Shown piece by piece: positions 31,101 to 43,100 of a stretch of 64,000 nucleotides of DNA. The notes under the pieces were generated by a model that saw only the letters and a program-made list of their open reading frames with translations, searched no databases and was not told the origin of the DNA. Every line of letters starts with the position of its first letter. The stretch's first letter is position 1. Source of the DNA: Pelecanus crispus. Lineage: Eukaryota; Chordata; Aves; Pelecaniformes; Pelecanidae. A program made the position numbers and the translations under genes. The DNA lies in NCBI RefSeq assembly GCF_030463565.1, contig NC_134643.1, positions 1,064,001 to 1,128,000 on the forward strand, given 5' to 3'.

Positions 31101-34100
31101 GTTACAGCATCCGACTTGTTTCCCCATGCCCTGTAAATTAAAGATTAAGGTTAATTACAGTGATGAAACCTCTAAGTCCCTAAGTATCGAGCGCTGAGCC
31201 TTTGCCGGGGGATCGCTCTGTGTGCAGCTCAGGCTTCATTTTGAAGCTCGATTTGCGGTAGCTCGCGCAGTGTGTCTGTCTCTGCCGTGGGCCCGGGCGC
31301 GCAAGAGGTGGCGTGGGGCAGCAAGCGAGATGCTGTGGTGTGACCAGACCCTGGGGGTCGGTGCAGCAGGGCTCGTTTTGGTGAGGTTCGGTGCAAGCCG
31401 GTATCCTGGGCCGGTTCCTGTGACAGGGTACAAGTCCTCCGGCTTTGGGATGCGCTGTGAGCATCCATGGGGATTTCAGGTGGGCAGCAAGCCAGGGCGT
31501 GTGCTGAAATCCAACCCGGAGGTTTGGTGGTTTTTTTTTTTTTTTTTTTTTTGCGAGCACTTTAGCAGCATCAATCCCGCGTGCAGGGAGCCGATGCTGA
31601 TTAAAACGGGAACAGGGTGATCCCCGGCACGCTTGCTCCGCCTGGCTGGCGGCCCAGCTTGGTGGCCGGAGCTGGCCCTGCCGATGCCGTGGGTGGCTTG
31701 GGGTCTTGTCCGGGGACGGAGCCATTGGGAAACCTCAGGGTTTTTGCAGGGCGGGATGATGCTGGTTACTGGAATCGAATTGGGTGCGAGGAGGAGAGGT
31801 CTAGTTCGGGTCTCTGTGGTTTTGGGGGATTCTCCCAGCAGATTTCCCCATACGGGTTTATTTGACCTCACCGCAGTCTCTTGGCCGAGGTTACTGGCCA
31901 CGGGTGCAGCGTGCAGCCAGACCATCACCAGCTCCCGTGGCCCCTTTGCTCCCAGCGGGTCGGATCCCCTGGTAAAGGTCTTAACGTCGCGGTAGGTAAA
32001 AGCATCTGCTCCTCGCTCAGCGCTCCTGTGAGCCTCGCCGAGGCCGTGCTGCGCAGCCCGGGCAGTTAAAGCCCTGGTGCCGAGAGCAGCGTCGATCTGA
32101 GCTGTCTGGCTCTGGGCACGTTCCCCCTCTGCGTGCCCTGTCCCGGGAAGCTTCCCCAGGGCAGCGCCGGTGCCGGCTTTTCCCTGCCTGCGTCCTCCCG
32201 TGCCGTGCCGGCAGCTGTGCAGAGCCCCTCAGGATGCTGCGGGCACGGTGTCCTCCCGAACATGGGGTCCCTCTGCGGCCGCGGGGAGCGATGGGGCTGC
32301 CGGAGCCCTGCGAGGTGGGCTGGGATGGGACGGGACTGCCCAGCGTAGCCGTGCTCCTGGCTCGGAGCGCTCGGTAGCCAAAGCAGCAGGGGCGATGGCC
32401 CGGCTGGGCTCGTCTGACGGAGTAAAATCCCGATCTGCCAAATCCTTCGTGTTCTCCGCCACGCTGAGATCACCTTGCACGCAGTTGTGCTGCGCTCCAG
32501 AGGAAGGGATGGGGTGATGGGTACCGCCGTGAAGCTGCAGGGTGCGGAGCTTGGCTCCATCCTGCATCTCCGAGCAGGAAACCCGGGGCAACTCCTGACT
32601 GCCAGGCCCGTGAGGAGTTGTGCCCTGCGGTGCCAAGTTTCCCATGCCCTGCCTGGGGCAGGATCCGTCCCTGGAAGTCTGTCCGCACAGCATCACCTGC
32701 CTGCGTGCTCAGCTCTGTCGCCTCTTGCCTCCCCAGCCTCCTGGCTCCTCTCCTTCGCCGCCAGGGCCGGGGGACCCCCTGTAACCCCTCTGCCTCCCCA
32801 CAGGTGCTGTCGGGCTGTGCCATCATCGTCCGCGGCCAGCCCCGAGGCGGGCCGCCCCCCGAGCGCCAGATCAACCTCAGCAACATCCGTGCCGGTAACC
32901 TCGCCCGCCGTGCCGCCGCGGGCCAGCCGGATGCCAAGGACACCCCGGATGAGGTGGGTGCTTCCCGTGAGCGCTGCCACGCGGCTCCCCCTGCCCTGAG
33001 GGTCGCGGGCTGAGCTGCACGGGGTTGCCTTCAGGCTGCTGACCCAGCCCTGCTGACCGCAGCACCCTCGGCTCGGCCGTCGCAAGAGGCATTGCTGGTT
33101 CCCAGACCTGCCGCTGTCGTCCCGTGGGGTGCAGGCAACTCCAGCGCTGCCCTTTCCACCCGGCTTGGGTGCACGCAAGGTGCTGCAAATGCAGGATGAA
33201 ACAGTCCCTTCAATCACCCTTTAAGAGATCCTTTCCCTGCTCCGGCCCCCCGCTTTGTGGATTTTGGGGCAGATTTCTCCTTCCTCACCCTGTTACGGTC
33301 GCACACGTGCCCAGGACGGGGTGGGCATCGTTTGCTAGCGAGGAGCTGGTGTGGCTGGGCAAGGTCTGCAGGAGGGGAAGCCGGTGATGCCTCCAAGCTT
33401 CCTCTGCAGGGCTTTGCCTGCCCCGGGGCGGGGGGCACAGGAGGCAGAGGGGGTGTTGCTTTGGCAGATCGGGGGCAGGCAGGGCTGCCTGTGCTGGCAG
33501 CAGGGCGCAGGGGTTGGGAGCAGTGGGTTTGTGTCGGAGGGAGCCCAGCCCCGGCCACCCATCCTCCCAGCCCCGGGGGTGGTGCAGAGCGCTGGCAGCT
33601 AATTGCTCTCCCTGGGGAGTTTGTCTTCTAAACACTGCTTCAGCCTTTAAATGTCACTCTTTTAAAAAATTATGCCTGTCAGGTTTGCTAATTGTTTATG
33701 AGCACGTCATGTTCTCTCCTCCGGACCGCGTTCCCCACCCACCCGCTGCAGTGGAGTGGGGCTGAGCTCGCCGGGGCTCCGGTGCATTCGTGCCGCGGTG
33801 CCGGGGGCACGCAAGAGCCCGCTTCTCCCAGCCAGGCGCGGCCGCTGCGCCGGTCCCGCTCTGCTCCTTCGCCATGGGCACCTGCGCAGCCTCGGGCAGG
33901 AGCCGGAGGAGCCCCCGCCGTGTCCCTGGGAGCCGGGGCTGTTCCAGCCCCCCACATCACTGCAGCTCCAGCCCTGCTCCCTCTGCCCCAGGAGCCTTCC
34001 CGGGCTCGGCTGGCCGTGCGTGGAGAGCACGGGGCTGGCTGGAAAACAAAGCGTGACCCCTTTTGGGGGGGACGGAGGGAGAGAGAGGGGGTGTTCCTGC

Positions 34101-37100
34101 TGCGGAGTAACAGGGTCGGTTCCTCTGCAAGCTCGTGGGCTGCAAACGGACTCCAGCACGGTCCTGGGCTAGCGCAGCGCACGTGAGGAGAGCACGGGTC
34201 CCCCGGCGTGGGGAGGCTCTGAGCTTCCCCGGCTGCGTTTGACCCATCAGCTCACGTCGACTTCTTTCTCTCCAGCCCTGGGGATTCCCGGCTCGTGAGT
34301 TCCTGCGGAAGAAGCTGATCGGGAAGGAGGTCTGCTTTACCGTGGAGTACAAGACTCCGCAGGGCCGGGAGTACGGGATGGTGTACTTGGGGAAAGGTGA
34401 GCACAAAGGGGTCCGTCGGGCGCTGAAAGGGCTGGTGGGGAGCGTGCAGCTGGAGCGTGCGGCGCTCTTAGCCGGAGCGTGCAGCTGGAGCTTGCGGCGC
34501 TCTTGGCTGCGAGCATCGCACGCTCTGGCTAGAGCTACTGTCCGAGAAGGTGGGTCGGGATGTGGTATTGGCAGCAGGATGCATGCCCGCTTTTTGGTGG
34601 AGCACCAGCTTTTGGAGGGGAGCGATGCCCGGTGATGGTCCCGGCTGACCACAGGGCTGCGCGGAGCCGGAGCACAGCCGTACTCTCTGGAGCTGCAGCC
34701 GCCGGTTGATGCACCGCCGGCACATGGATGCAGGCTGTGGCGTTAGGTGAATTCCCACAGGTTTCCCCTTGCCGTCCTTTTTGTCGCTATAAATCTCTTG
34801 CTTGTCTCTGGCTGATTGGAATCTCCCTAAAGGACCCAGCTTACCTGCGGCCCCTGAAGATGCAGCGGAGCGCCGGGAGCGAAGCCGCTCAGCCCGAACG
34901 CTGCGCGATGCCTGCAGGCAGCGCTCTCCCCGGCCCGGGGCAGCTTGGGCAGGGTGGCCTTTTTGGTGCAGGTGGGCTTTGGCTCCGATTAGGTCCCCTT
35001 TCACGGTGAGCACGACGCCGGACTGCACTCTACCAGGTGCTGCCGTCCCCTCTGCCAATGGCCCTGGCTGATTTTTGGTTCCAGCCGTGCCGGTGGATGA
35101 GTTTTTGGGCTCTTGCTCCCCATGGCTAGCCCTCGGCCATTGCCCGGTCCGGTGAGAGTAACGGTGAGAGCAAGCGGCTTAGATGTGACTGCATCCTGCT
35201 GCCGGCTTCTGAGCTGCGCCGCTCCGCTCTGCACGTCTGCGCTCACCAAAGAGTTGGTGCAGAGCCGGGACAGCCCCGTGACTGGGATATTTGGGATACG
35301 ACCAGGGTGTAGGTTGTATCCCAAGCCAGCCACAGCTCCCTGGCCCCCTCCTCTCCCGTGGGCAGCTCAGCGGGGTCACTCCTTGCAGTTAAGGAGGGAA
35401 GGACCAGGCGTGTGCGAGGCGCTGCGAAGGAGCTGAGGGGCTGCTGAGTTTTGGGCGTGCGTCCCCTGGGGTAGCTCCAGGACAGATGGGGGGTCGGGTG
35501 CCCCGTGGCCCTGCAGACTCTGCTGCCCACGGCTCGGCCGTGCAGGGCCGGACTGGAGAGGGTGGATGCGTGCCATGAGGCATCCCTGTCTCCAGATGCG
35601 CATCCCAGCGTCGCTGTGGTGCTCGGGGCTTTTCCTGCGGCGGCAGCGGGAGGTTGGCTCGGGCAGCAAGCACCTGGGACTTGCTTGCCGCCGTAGACAG
35701 GGTTCGTCCCGAGGCGGTGTGGCATGAATGGAGCGAGCGCCGTTTGCATGGAGGCCCAGGGAGAAAGGAGGCAGCCCGTGATTTTGGGGAGAGGCTCCCT
35801 CTGGGTCTGCGGCAGGAGTTGCCGGTGCCTCTGGCTGGGCAGGACAAGGATTGCAGGTGCCAACCATCAGCTCCCCTGCACGGCCGGAAAGCCCGGCATC
35901 GCTGCTGGCTCCCGGTTCCCTGCTGCAGAGGATCGGCGGGCGCGTTTGCAGCCATGCAGCTCCCTGGGGAGGCTGGAGCGCTTTCCTCGGAGCGTTTCGG
36001 GCTCGTCTGGACGTGGCCAGGGCCAGCATGGCCCAGGGTGGGCAATAGCCCTGCCTGGGACCCCTTCCCACCAGCACCTCTTCGCGGCTGCGAGGGCAAC
36101 CCAGGGCTGGCTTCCCATCGCCGCCACGTCCCAGGACGCTCCAGCCAGCATCTCCTACATCCCTATGGAGGTCCTACTCCAGCATGGGAATGAGATGCAC
36201 CCCAGGCTGCGAAAAAGGGGAGCGGGGCCCTACGTGCTGCCAGGATGAGCCTGTACCCCAAGACCACAGATAACTGGATATCAAAGTTACCTCCGTGCTC
36301 GTTCCTGAGCTTCCAGTTTGCTCGTGGCCTGGGGGACCGGGAAGCGCTTTGGGATGGGGATCCCCTCTTGCGGAGTAGGGGCTCATAGTTTTGGAGAGCT
36401 GCTGCTCTCCACTTCCCCACCCTGCGGGCCGTCCTTCAGGAATCCTGGCAGGTGCTGACGGCGCAGTCTGCAGCAAATAAACCTTGAAAAGGGTTTTGTT
36501 GTTCGGTGACACCGCAATCAGTAAAGTGCTCCCTTTCAGTCATCTGCAGCCCTGTTGTCTGCCACATTAAGGACTTTTATGCCATGCCTCCCGCGTAGGT
36601 GTCGTCCTTATTGTTAAATCCCAGCCTGTCACACCGCGGAGGTGCGAAATGAAGCATAAAATGTTTCCTGATGAAGTTTGTCAAGGTTTAAATACTATTA
36701 ATATGGAAACGCTGCGACAGCTTCCCTGGCAGCGATGCAGCAGCTGTCTGCGGCTCTGGGCTTTGGAGGGGTGCGGGCTTGCCATGGCTCACTGGGGGCG
36801 GCTGAGCCGGAGCGGAGGTGCTGGGGAAGGTGGGGGGGGTCCGGGCAGTGCCCTACACCCCCTCCCCAGCCACCCCCCACTGCTGCTCGGGGCTGTGCAG
36901 CCCTCTGCCCTCCCTTCGTGTGGGCAGCCGGGGGTTTCTCCCAGGGAATTCTGCCCAAATCCTCCTGTTTATCTGCTCTCCCTGGCCCAGGATCCCCCCT
37001 GGACTGTGGTGTTTGTCCCCCGCCTCCCTGGGGGCTCCGGCTCCTGATAGCCGTGAACCCGCCGTGTTTCTGCAGAGGAGGGATGCCTCGTGCAGCGATG

Positions 37101-40100
37101 CAGGTCGTGCTGGTACTGCAGCGTTAGAAATCCAGAGAGCCCCTTTGGTGCTGGGAGAGCGTTGCCTGTCTCCCTGGGGTGCTGAGGATGTCCCCTTCCC
37201 ACGGAGATGGTCCTGGGTGACAGCACGCCTTGCAGCCCGGCAGGCCATCAGAGCAACGTGCCACCTTCCCCCTTGCTTAGCCCTGGTCTGGGGGCAACGC
37301 TGCTCCCAGGAGGGCCCTGGGCTGCTCCGCTCGATGCATCCTGGAGGCCACGTGCTGCTGGGACACCGGGCTGGTGATGGGAGCCTTTTGATCCCAGGTT
37401 CCTCCGGCACTTGTTAGCTGGAATCATCTTAGGAGTGCTTTCCAGGACCAAGGTCTGCGTGCCTCCGGGCTGCCCCATGCACTCACTGATTCCTCTCCTC
37501 CTCTTTCCGCAGACACCAGCGGCGAGAACATTGCTGAGTCCCTCGTGGCCGAAGGCCTGGCCTCCCGCCGGGAAGGGATCCGAGCCAACAAGTACGTATG
37601 CGGCTGCGTTCCTGCGCTTCCCTGGTGACGCCTTGTCTTTAGGGTTGGGGTGGCGAGGGGTTGCGGAGGGGGAGCCGGGCGTCTCCTTGCCCTGGACGCT
37701 GATGCACCAGAGCTGTGGCCCTGGGCTGCAGAGCGGAAAATCATCTGAAGCTCTCGGTTGCTGGAAAATAATGCCTGGCGTGGAGTCGAGGTGCTTGAAT
37801 TCATGCTGGATGGGTGATGCTGTGATGTTCCTGCCCCTTGTCCTGCATCCAGGCAGCACGATGCCTGTGCCAGTGCCGTTGGAGCCGATGCTTTGCCACG
37901 GCCCTGTCATGTCCCACGGCAAGGTGCTTGAATTCATGCTGGATAGGTGATGCTGTGATGTTCCTGCCTCTCATCCTACGTCCAGGCAGCACGATGCCTG
38001 TGCCAGTGCCGTTGGAGCCGATGCTTTGCCACGACCCCGTCATGTCCCACGGCAAGGGAGAAGCCTGGCCTTGGCTGCGGTGTGCCGGCATCCCTATGCA
38101 CAGCCCCGGGCCCTGGCTATCCTGTGCCAGGGGTGCGAGTTGTTTCTGTGGCGCTGCTATAAATACCGGTCGGACGCTATTTCCATCCTCGCGCTTGCTA
38201 GGCTGGAAGCTTGCCCGTGTCGCTTCCTAAAACTGTTCCTGGCACACTTGGATGCTCTCCACCCGGTGTTTTCAGTAGCGCAGCCTGCAAACAGGTATGT
38301 TGAGTAAACAGAGCGTGCATTGCCGGGGGCATGGATGGGTTATTTTGTGCCCGGCCTTGCCGGTGCTGACGCCTCAAGTGCCGGCGGGTCTTGCCTGCTG
38401 CCTGCCCGGGGATGCAGTCGTTGTCCCGAGCCCCTGGGGTTCGTGCTCCCTGCCTGGTGCCGGTGGGCTCTGGGTGCCCCTGGCTCTGCTTTGGCACGGT
38501 CGGGGACCAGTGCAGGGCAGCGATGCCTGGGAGAGGCGTGAAAGCTGCGGTGCCCGTGCCGGAGGGGCTGCAGAAGCAGCCAGTCCGCGGGGCTGCCGGG
38601 AGAGCGGGTGCAGCACCGGCGGTGGAGCCTGGCAAGGACTGGCGGCGTTCGTGGGATGAATGGGGTTCAGCCGGCACTGACTCTTGCCTCCCCGTCCTGG
38701 TTCTGCACCTCCCGCATCGCTCTTGAGCTGTGGAGGTGGAGTGAAGGAGGAAAGCCTCCGCCTGCCAGTGCACTGGGATTTTTGCACTGATTTCCTTCTG
38801 CCTCCCATTGGAATTGTCCCCTGCGGACCCTGCTGGGGCTTGTGCCGAAGGGGGACCGCAAGCCCACCACCAAAGCCCCCTCCCCTGGCTCCACCGCCGG
38901 AGCACCTCGGCTGCAGCCGTGCTGCCGATCCCATCGGAGGATGGTTTTGCGGTGCCTCAGCTAAGGCGAGCAGAGCAGCCCCACGCCTGCTGCTCAGGGA
39001 ACCCCTCGCTCCAGCTGGAGAGGTGACCGAGGTCCCCCGTGGTGATGGAGGGAAGGAAATCGGGGTGTGGGTTGGGGGGTGTTGCCCACTGCTTGTGCTG
39101 GGGAGACCTGAGCAGCCCCGCAGGGACATTCTGGTGGCTTTGGGCTCGCGGGGGTCTGCTGCTCCGCTCCTTCAGCCTCCTCCCGCAAGCGCACCCAGCA
39201 TGCCCGGTGAAGCCGGTCACCCTGCTCCCCGTGACGACGGTGCGGGAGCAGGACGTGCAGCCCGCCAGGCTGGGCGATGCCGCTGCCACGAGCTCCATCA
39301 CCGGTGCGACGGGGCTGGCACGGCGCAGTTAGCACAGGACTGAGCTTCCTGCAATTAAATATCGCCTGGAGCGTGTCGCTGCTCCGTGTTTGCTCTCCTA
39401 ATTCAAAGGGTGCGTTAATTAACGGGTGCGTGAGGCGACTCTGAGCTGCTCACTCATCAGCTGCTCCGGTCAGGCGCCTCTGCGGTGAACTCGGGATTCA
39501 TCAGGTTGCAGCTTTGCCCTGAATTGAAGCGTGCTAGAACACAAATACGACCGAATTTGTTCACCGCGTTAGGACAGCGCGTGGCAGGGCTGGCTGTCGG
39601 CATTGGGAGGGGGCTGCTGCCGTGCTCTGCCTTAGGCAGCCGCCTGCGTGCGCAGGACCGGGGACGGGCTGGGGTTTGCTATGGCACCTGAGCCGCGTAC
39701 CTGGGTGCGCCGGCCCCCCTCTCCCAAAGCGCGCTTTGCCGTGCCGGGAGTTGGGGCTGCCGCGTCTCCCCGGGGCTGCCTTTCCATCGTGGTGCGCAAA
39801 GCAGCTTCTGGAAGGGTTGTATGGCCTAAACGTCCCCAGTCTGTCAGAGGTGGGGCTTCCAGCCGCGGGTATTTGGGCAGCGATGGTGCAGCCTCTGTGC
39901 CGTGGTGCCAGAGAAACTTACTTTGATTTACTGTGTGTTGCTGTCGGCAGCACGAAGCATCGCGCACCAGCTCACCCAGGCGGTGCCTTTTCTGGACACG
40001 AGTGGTCAAATTGCTAAAGCAGCCGGAGAAGTGCCTGGAAGGTGGATGTTCCTGGGGATAGAATGTGCAGGAACCGGCAGTGTCCTGCCTGCCCCAGACC

Positions 40101-43100
40101 TGGCCTCCCCCTGTCTCGTCCTGTCATAGAATCATAGAACAGAATCATGGAATCACTGAGGTTGGCCAAGCCCTTCAAGATCCCCCAGCCCAACCATTGA
40201 CCCAACACTGCCAAGGCCACCACCAAACCCATCAAGGGCAGAGTCATCATTTCATCTTGCCTGCCTTGGGGGCTGCATTATTTATAATGACAGTAAAACT
40301 GGGAATCACTGAGGTTGGGAAGGATCTCTAAGATCATCAGCCCAGCCGTCACCCCAACACCCCCATGCCCACTAAACCATGGCCCCCAGTGCCACCTCTG
40401 CCCGTGTTTTGAACCCCTCCAGGGCTGGGGACTCCCCCACCTCTCTGGGCAGCCTGGTCCAGTGCTTGGCCACTCTTTCCATGAAGAAATCTTTCCTAAT
40501 ATCCAATCTTGTCATGGTTTAGCCCCAGCAGCAGCTCAGCACCACTCAGCCGCTCACTCACTCCCCCTACCCTGATGGGATGGGGAGAGAGTCGGAGGAG
40601 TAAGTGAAAAAAAACTCCTGGGTTGAGATAAGAACAGTTTAATAATTGACATAAAGTAAAATAGTAATGATAACAATAATAATATCCAAAGCAAGTGATG
40701 CCCAATGCAATTGCTCACCACCTGCTGACTGATGCCCAGCCCGTCCCTGAGCAGCAATCACTGCTCCCTGGCCAACCCCCCCAGTTTCTATACTGCCCAT
40801 GACACCGTATGGTATGGAATGGCCCTTGGGGCAGTTGGGATCAAATATCCCGGCTCTGCTCTCTCCCAGTTTCTTGTGCCCCTGGCAGAGCAGGGGAAGC
40901 TGCAAAGTCCTTGACTGGCATAAGCAGCACTGAGCAACAACCAAACCATCAGCGTGTTATCAGCATTATTCTCACACTAAATCCAAAACACAGCACTATG
41001 CCAGCTACTAGGAAGAAAATTAACTCTATCCCAGCCGAAGCCAGGACAAATCTAAACCTCCCCTGATGCAGCCTGAGGCCATTTCTTCTCACCCTCGCTG
41101 TCCTTGCAGCCCCGAGCAGAGCAGGCTGGCGGAGCTGGAGGAGCAGGCCAAGAGTGCCAAGAAGGGGATGTGGAGCGAGGGGACGGGCTCCCACACCATC
41201 CGGGATCTGAAGTACACGATCGAAAACCCCCGGCACTTCGTGGACTCCATGCACCAGAAGCCAGTCAACGGTAAGCTGGCACCAACTCTGGCCTTTGCCC
41301 GGCGCTGGGGTTGCCCCCGTCCTCCATCCTCTGCTGCCTGCCCGCCCGCGGCCTCGGGGGCCGGCTGCCTGCACCGCGCTGCTTGGGTGCTGTTCCCGGC
41401 ACCCTCTCACCGCAGAGAGCTGGCTCCGGCTCCGCTGCTCCCGCCGAGCTCCACAGCAGGACCAACCTCTCTGCTTTTGCTCCACAGCCATCATAGAGCA
41501 CGTCCGGGACGGCAGCGTGGTGAGAGCCCTCCTCCTCCCCGATTACTACCTGGTCACTGTCATGCTCTCGGGGATCAAGGTGAGGCTCGGCCGCTGGCCC
41601 CGGCCCTTGCAGGCATGCTCAGCAGTCCTCTTTGCGGCAAATTCCCTCTTGAATTTGCACCGTCGCTCACTGTGCATCCTCCTCGGTGCCTTTTGGCAGC
41701 GGCGCAAGCGTGCGGGGGTTGCACCGGCACCTGCCTGCTGTCCCGGTTGCCGGGCTCGCGGGACCGGGGCCGGGAGGGATGGAGGCAGGGGTACAGCTGC
41801 CTCGCTGCCCGCCGTGTCGTCCTGCACTCAACTTCCAGCAACGGGCTGGTTGCAGCCCGTGGTTGGACGCCTGCCGGTGCGGGGCGGCGCTGCGGGGACG
41901 GGAACAGGTTGGGGTTAGGTGGGTGCCAGCTCTGTGCTGCCGGGCCCGGCAGCAGCCCGAGCTCTGGGCTGTCGGGCACTCTGCAAGGATCCCTGGTTGC
42001 TGGGTGAGCGGCCGGCCCTGCTCTGCTGGCATCGGGGTGGGTGCTGGTGCTTGGGCCGGACAGCTCGGCCGCCTGGCGTGGCAGGGGCTGACGTGGAGGG
42101 CGGCTCTTGGGCTGGGGCTCCTGGGGCGGCTTCCTCTGCCTCGGCTCCCTCTCACGATGCCTTTACTGGAGCACCAGAGCCTTCTTCCTGCCCCTTTCCT
42201 TGCCCATCTGATCTAGAGTAGATCCACCCTAGGCAGGACTGCGCTGGGAGTTGGTCCCCGTGCCCGGGTTCACTGCCGGCAGTGTTTGCTGGGGCGAGTA
42301 AAGGGCTGTGGCAGTGCAACATGGCACGAAAGCATCGGTACGTGTCGTGGTTCAGCCCCAGGCAGCAGCTCAGCACACGCAGCCATTGCTCACTGCCCTG
42401 CCCTGATGGGATGGGGGAGAGAATCGGAGGAGTAAGAGTGAGAAACACTCCTGGGGTGAGATAAGAACAGTTTAATAATTGACATAAAGTAAAATGGTAA
42501 TGATAATAATAACAGTATAATAATGATAATAATAATAATAATGATATCCAAAGCAAGTGATGCCCAATGCAATTGCTCACCACCCGCCGACCGATGCCCA
42601 GCCAGTTCCCAGCAGCGATCGCTGCTCCCCGGCCAACCCCCCCAGTTTCCATACTGCCCATGACGCCGGATGGTATGGAATGGCCCTTGGGGCAGTTGGG
42701 ATCAACTCTCCTGGCTGTGCCCCCTCCCAGCTCCTTGTGCCCCTGGCAGAGCAGGGGAAGCTGCAAGGTCCTTGACTGGCATAAGCAGCGCTGAGCAACA
42801 ACTAAACCATCAATGTGTTATCAGCATTCTTCTCCTACTAAATCTAAAACACAGCACTATGCCAGCTATTAGGAAGAAAATGAACTCTATCCCAGCCGAA
42901 ACCAGGACAGTACGCGCGGTCCCCAATGTGCAGCCCCCCAGCCTGTCTCTCCCCGAAGCTGCAGCCGGAGCACGGGGGCTGCGTGCAGCCTTCCTCCCCA
43001 GGGAGGTTTCCCACCCCCTCGCCAAGGTTTTAGGGGCCAGCCTGTGCCCTGACCGTCCCCCCTCTGCCGCAGTGCCCCACGTTCAAGCGGGAGGCGGACG

